Assembly (NCBI GenBank): GCA_030630425.1
Contig: DAOVNB010000048.1
Span: forward strand, 1-5,807
Source: an archaeon
GTDB lineage: Archaea; EX4484-52; B79-G9
Length of the DNA: 5,807 nt
Direction of reading: 5' to 3'
The notes under the pieces were generated by a model, which was given only the letters and a program-made list of their open reading frames with translations, had not been told where the DNA came from and made no database searches. Within the stretch, counting starts at the first letter, position 1. The number at the start of each line of letters is the position of its first letter. Below are positions 4,766 through 5,807 of this stretch, piece by piece. A program made the translations under genes and the position numbers.

Positions 4766-5290
4766 ATGAACTGCAATAAATGCAACCTGGTTGTTGAAAA
4801 GAAATGGAATTACTGTCCGTCATGCGGCTCAAGGACAAAAACAACAACCATAGACGGGCTTGCGATGGATGATGTTCTTTTAAACATAATGCATGACTTA
4901 AAGGAAGTATTTCTTGCAGAGGGCCATAAAAGAAGCGCAAATAATATTGTTGTTGGCATAAGCAATCAGGACAAAGGCCTTTTTGATGTTGATGACACAA
5001 ACACGGCAAAATATTCAGAAACAAAAACAAAAAAATGCAAAATAAAAAACACAAAAGAGCCAAAAACAAAAACACTTGAAAACCGTGCAGGAAAATTGGT
5101 TATCCAGCTGCATATTCCGGGAATCCATTCAAAAAATAATATCCACATAGATGAATTTGAGGAATCCTGCGAAATCCGCGCAAAAACAAAAGACACTCTT
5201 TATTTCAAAATATTAAAGACTCCGCCAAACATGAGCCTAAAGGCAAAAGAGCTTAAAGGTGAAAAACTAAGCGTAACTTTCGGCCTTTAA
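4766..5290 (+). CDS. Zinc-ribbon protein fused to a C-terminal Hsp20/alpha-crystallin-like domain
   Basis: The 174-residue protein starts with a zinc ribbon: C3-x2-C6 and C17-x2-C20 (CPSCG). Residues 34-53 look helical (DDVLLNIMHDLKEVFLAEGH). Residues 78-107 are a lysine/threonine-rich, probably disordered linker. Residues 109-174 resemble an Hsp20/CS beta-sandwich: GKLVIQLHIPGIHSKNNIHID at 109-129 matches the 'vvvelPGv..e.I.v' signature, followed by CEIRAKT, LYFKILKTPP and KLSVTFGL as later strands. Hsp20 proteins hold unfolded clients, and CS domains act as adaptors, so a chaperone or adaptor role is inferred. The chain ends at the last strand and lacks the IxI tail that drives small-heat-shock oligomers, so an adaptor may be likelier. 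The ATG is six bases after the previous stop, with only a weak ribosome site, suggesting coupled translation. Its end overlaps the MBF1 gene by four bases. Confidence 0.85.
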   Translation: MNCNKCNLVVEKKWNYCPSCGSRTKTTTIDGLAMDDVLLNIMHDLKEVFLAEGHKRSANNIVVGISNQDKGLFDVDDTNTAKYSETKTKKCKIKNTKEPKTKTLENRAGKLVIQLHIPGIHSKNNIHIDEFEESCEIRAKTKDTLYFKILKTPPNMSLKAKELKGEKLSVTFGL

Positions 5291-5748
5291 TTTTTCTTTT
5301 CAAGTTTTTCTTTCAGAAGGTCGCCTAAAGTAAGCGCACCTGTTGCCTTTGGTGAATTGGTTTCAACTGAATCCGCATCCCCCTTATCAATAAGAACTAT
5401 TCTAAGAACTCTTTCAATTTTTCTTGCAAGATTAATAGGCGGGATAAATTTTCCCTGCTCAATCCTGTGAAGAACCGATTCTTTTTCCTTCATCTTTTGT
5501 GCCAGAAGCTCCATACTTAAGTTTTGCTTCTCTCTTGCCCGCCTTATTCTTGATGCCGCATCGGGAACAACCGATTCCGGCAAAACCGTGTCAGACACAC
5601 TTCTTGAAAAAACCGGTTTTGGCGCCTTTATCACAGCACCATACTCGGCGCAGCGGGTGCACACACTAAGGACACTCCCCTCTATTCTGCACTTTATAAT
5701 CCTGTTTGCCTGCCTTCCGCACATGTCACATTCTTTTGCATCATCCAT
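5287..5748 (-). CDS. mbf1: Archaeal multiprotein bridging factor 1 (zinc ribbon plus XRE-type HTH)
   Basis: The 153 residues follow the aMBF1 plan. An N-terminal zinc ribbon has C7-x2-C10 (CDMCG) and C30-x2-C33 (CTRCAEYG), with the family's typical RIEG...VC...CAEYG wording. A Pro/Ser-rich linker (43-63) follows, then an XRE/Cro-type helix-turn-helix at about 66-121 (ASRIRRAREKQNLSMELLAQKM, then ESVLHRIEQGKFIPP, then ARKIERVLRIVLID). The chain ends in the family's conserved C-terminal motif, here LTLGDLLKEKL (139-149). In eukaryotes MBF1 bridges TBP and activators; archaeal homologues have been linked to the small ribosomal subunit and translation, so a role in gene expression is sure but the mechanism is open. 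The ATG at 5748 lacks a good ribosome site and may be leaderless. The stop overlaps the convergent zinc-ribbon/Hsp20 gene. Confidence 0.95.
   Translation of the reverse strand: MDDAKECDMCGRQANRIIKCRIEGSVLSVCTRCAEYGAVIKAPKPVFSRSVSDTVLPESVVPDAASRIRRAREKQNLSMELLAQKMKEKESVLHRIEQGKFIPPINLARKIERVLRIVLIDKGDADSVETNSPKATGALTLGDLLKEKLEKKN
5291..5313 (+). terminator. T-rich tract downstream of the zinc-ribbon/Hsp20-like gene
   Basis: TTTTTCTTTTCAAG followed by TTTTTCTTT begins immediately after the TAA at 5288-5290. A plain T-run can terminate archaeal transcription. The tract also encodes the lysine-rich C-terminus of MBF1 on the other strand, so it may be coding bias rather than a dedicated signal. 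Confidence 0.45.
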
Positions 5749-5765
5749 AGAACATAATAAGTTTG

Positions 5766-5779
5766 CAAAAAATAATAAA
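5766..5779 (-). promoter_or_regulatory. TATA-like box upstream of mbf1
   Basis: The minus strand reads TTTATTATTTTTTG, centred about 25 bases before the mbf1 ATG at 5748. This spacing fits a leaderless transcript. The match to a TATA box is loose. Confidence 0.35.
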
Positions 5780-5782
5780 CCT

Positions 5783-5807
5783 ATGCAAAAAAAAGAAGAC
5801 CTGAGAA
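5783..5807 (+). CDS. Possible start of a divergent gene, cut by the window edge
   Basis: An ATG at 5783 opens eight codons (MQKKEDLR) that run off the right edge without a stop. It is divergent from mbf1 at a spacing of 34 bases, a layout seen twice elsewhere in the window. There is no strong ribosome site; CATAATAAG at about 5755-5763 could serve as a TATA-like box for a leaderless message. Too little is visible to assign a product. Confidence 0.3.

Noticed and set aside
4746..5075. Minus-strand 109-codon open frame rich in Leu, Phe and Cys
   Set aside because: It mirrors the lysine-rich plus-strand coding of the zinc-ribbon gene and spans two genes; no start signal supports it.

Overview
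The window looks like a stretch of chromosome from an AT-rich archaeon, possibly of the DPANN type; the lineage is inferred, not shown. The evidence is a PIN-ATPase of the archaeal PINA family, a histidyl-tRNA synthetase with archaeal/eukaryotic-style motifs, an archaeal multiprotein bridging factor 1 (zinc ribbon plus HTH), TATA-like boxes 20-60 bases upstream of starts, and GGTG/AGGTGAT ribosome-binding sites. Genes are compact and face both ways. No gene-free stretch exceeds about 140 bases, and I see no tRNA, rRNA, CRISPR array, insertion sequence or phage gene.

Layout. A minus-strand PINA-like gene (1-1331) runs off the left edge. It shares a 138-base divergent promoter region with a plus-strand gene (1470-2363) of 297 residues. 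That protein is not recognisable by name, but it has the spacing of a PD-(D/E)XK nuclease core with Cys where the catalytic Lys should be. hisS (2388-3686, minus) converges on it. A 61-base divergent promoter separates hisS from a minimal O6-alkylguanine-DNA alkyltransferase (3748-4065, plus). Next comes an 88-residue membrane protein (4105-4371) with an internally repeated glycine-rich helix motif and a strong palindrome/T-tract terminator. A two-gene unit with its own TATA box and ribosome-binding site follows: an unrecognised 93-residue protein (4478-4759) and a zinc-ribbon/Hsp20-like fusion (4766-5290). It converges, with a 4-base overlap, on the MBF1 gene (5287-5748, minus). A possible plus-strand gene start lies at 5783.

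How the genes relate. There are three DNA-maintenance-like products on the left and centre: the PINA-like branch-migration ATPase, the putative nuclease-fold protein divergent from it, and the alkyltransferase. Two gene-expression or protein-quality products lie to the right (Hsp20-like fusion and MBF1), plus the housekeeping hisS. The candidates for something new are the Cys-for-Lys nuclease-like protein beside PINA, and the small protein plus zinc-ribbon/Hsp20 pair beside MBF1. Neither forms a clear multi-gene defence or mobile system on this evidence.
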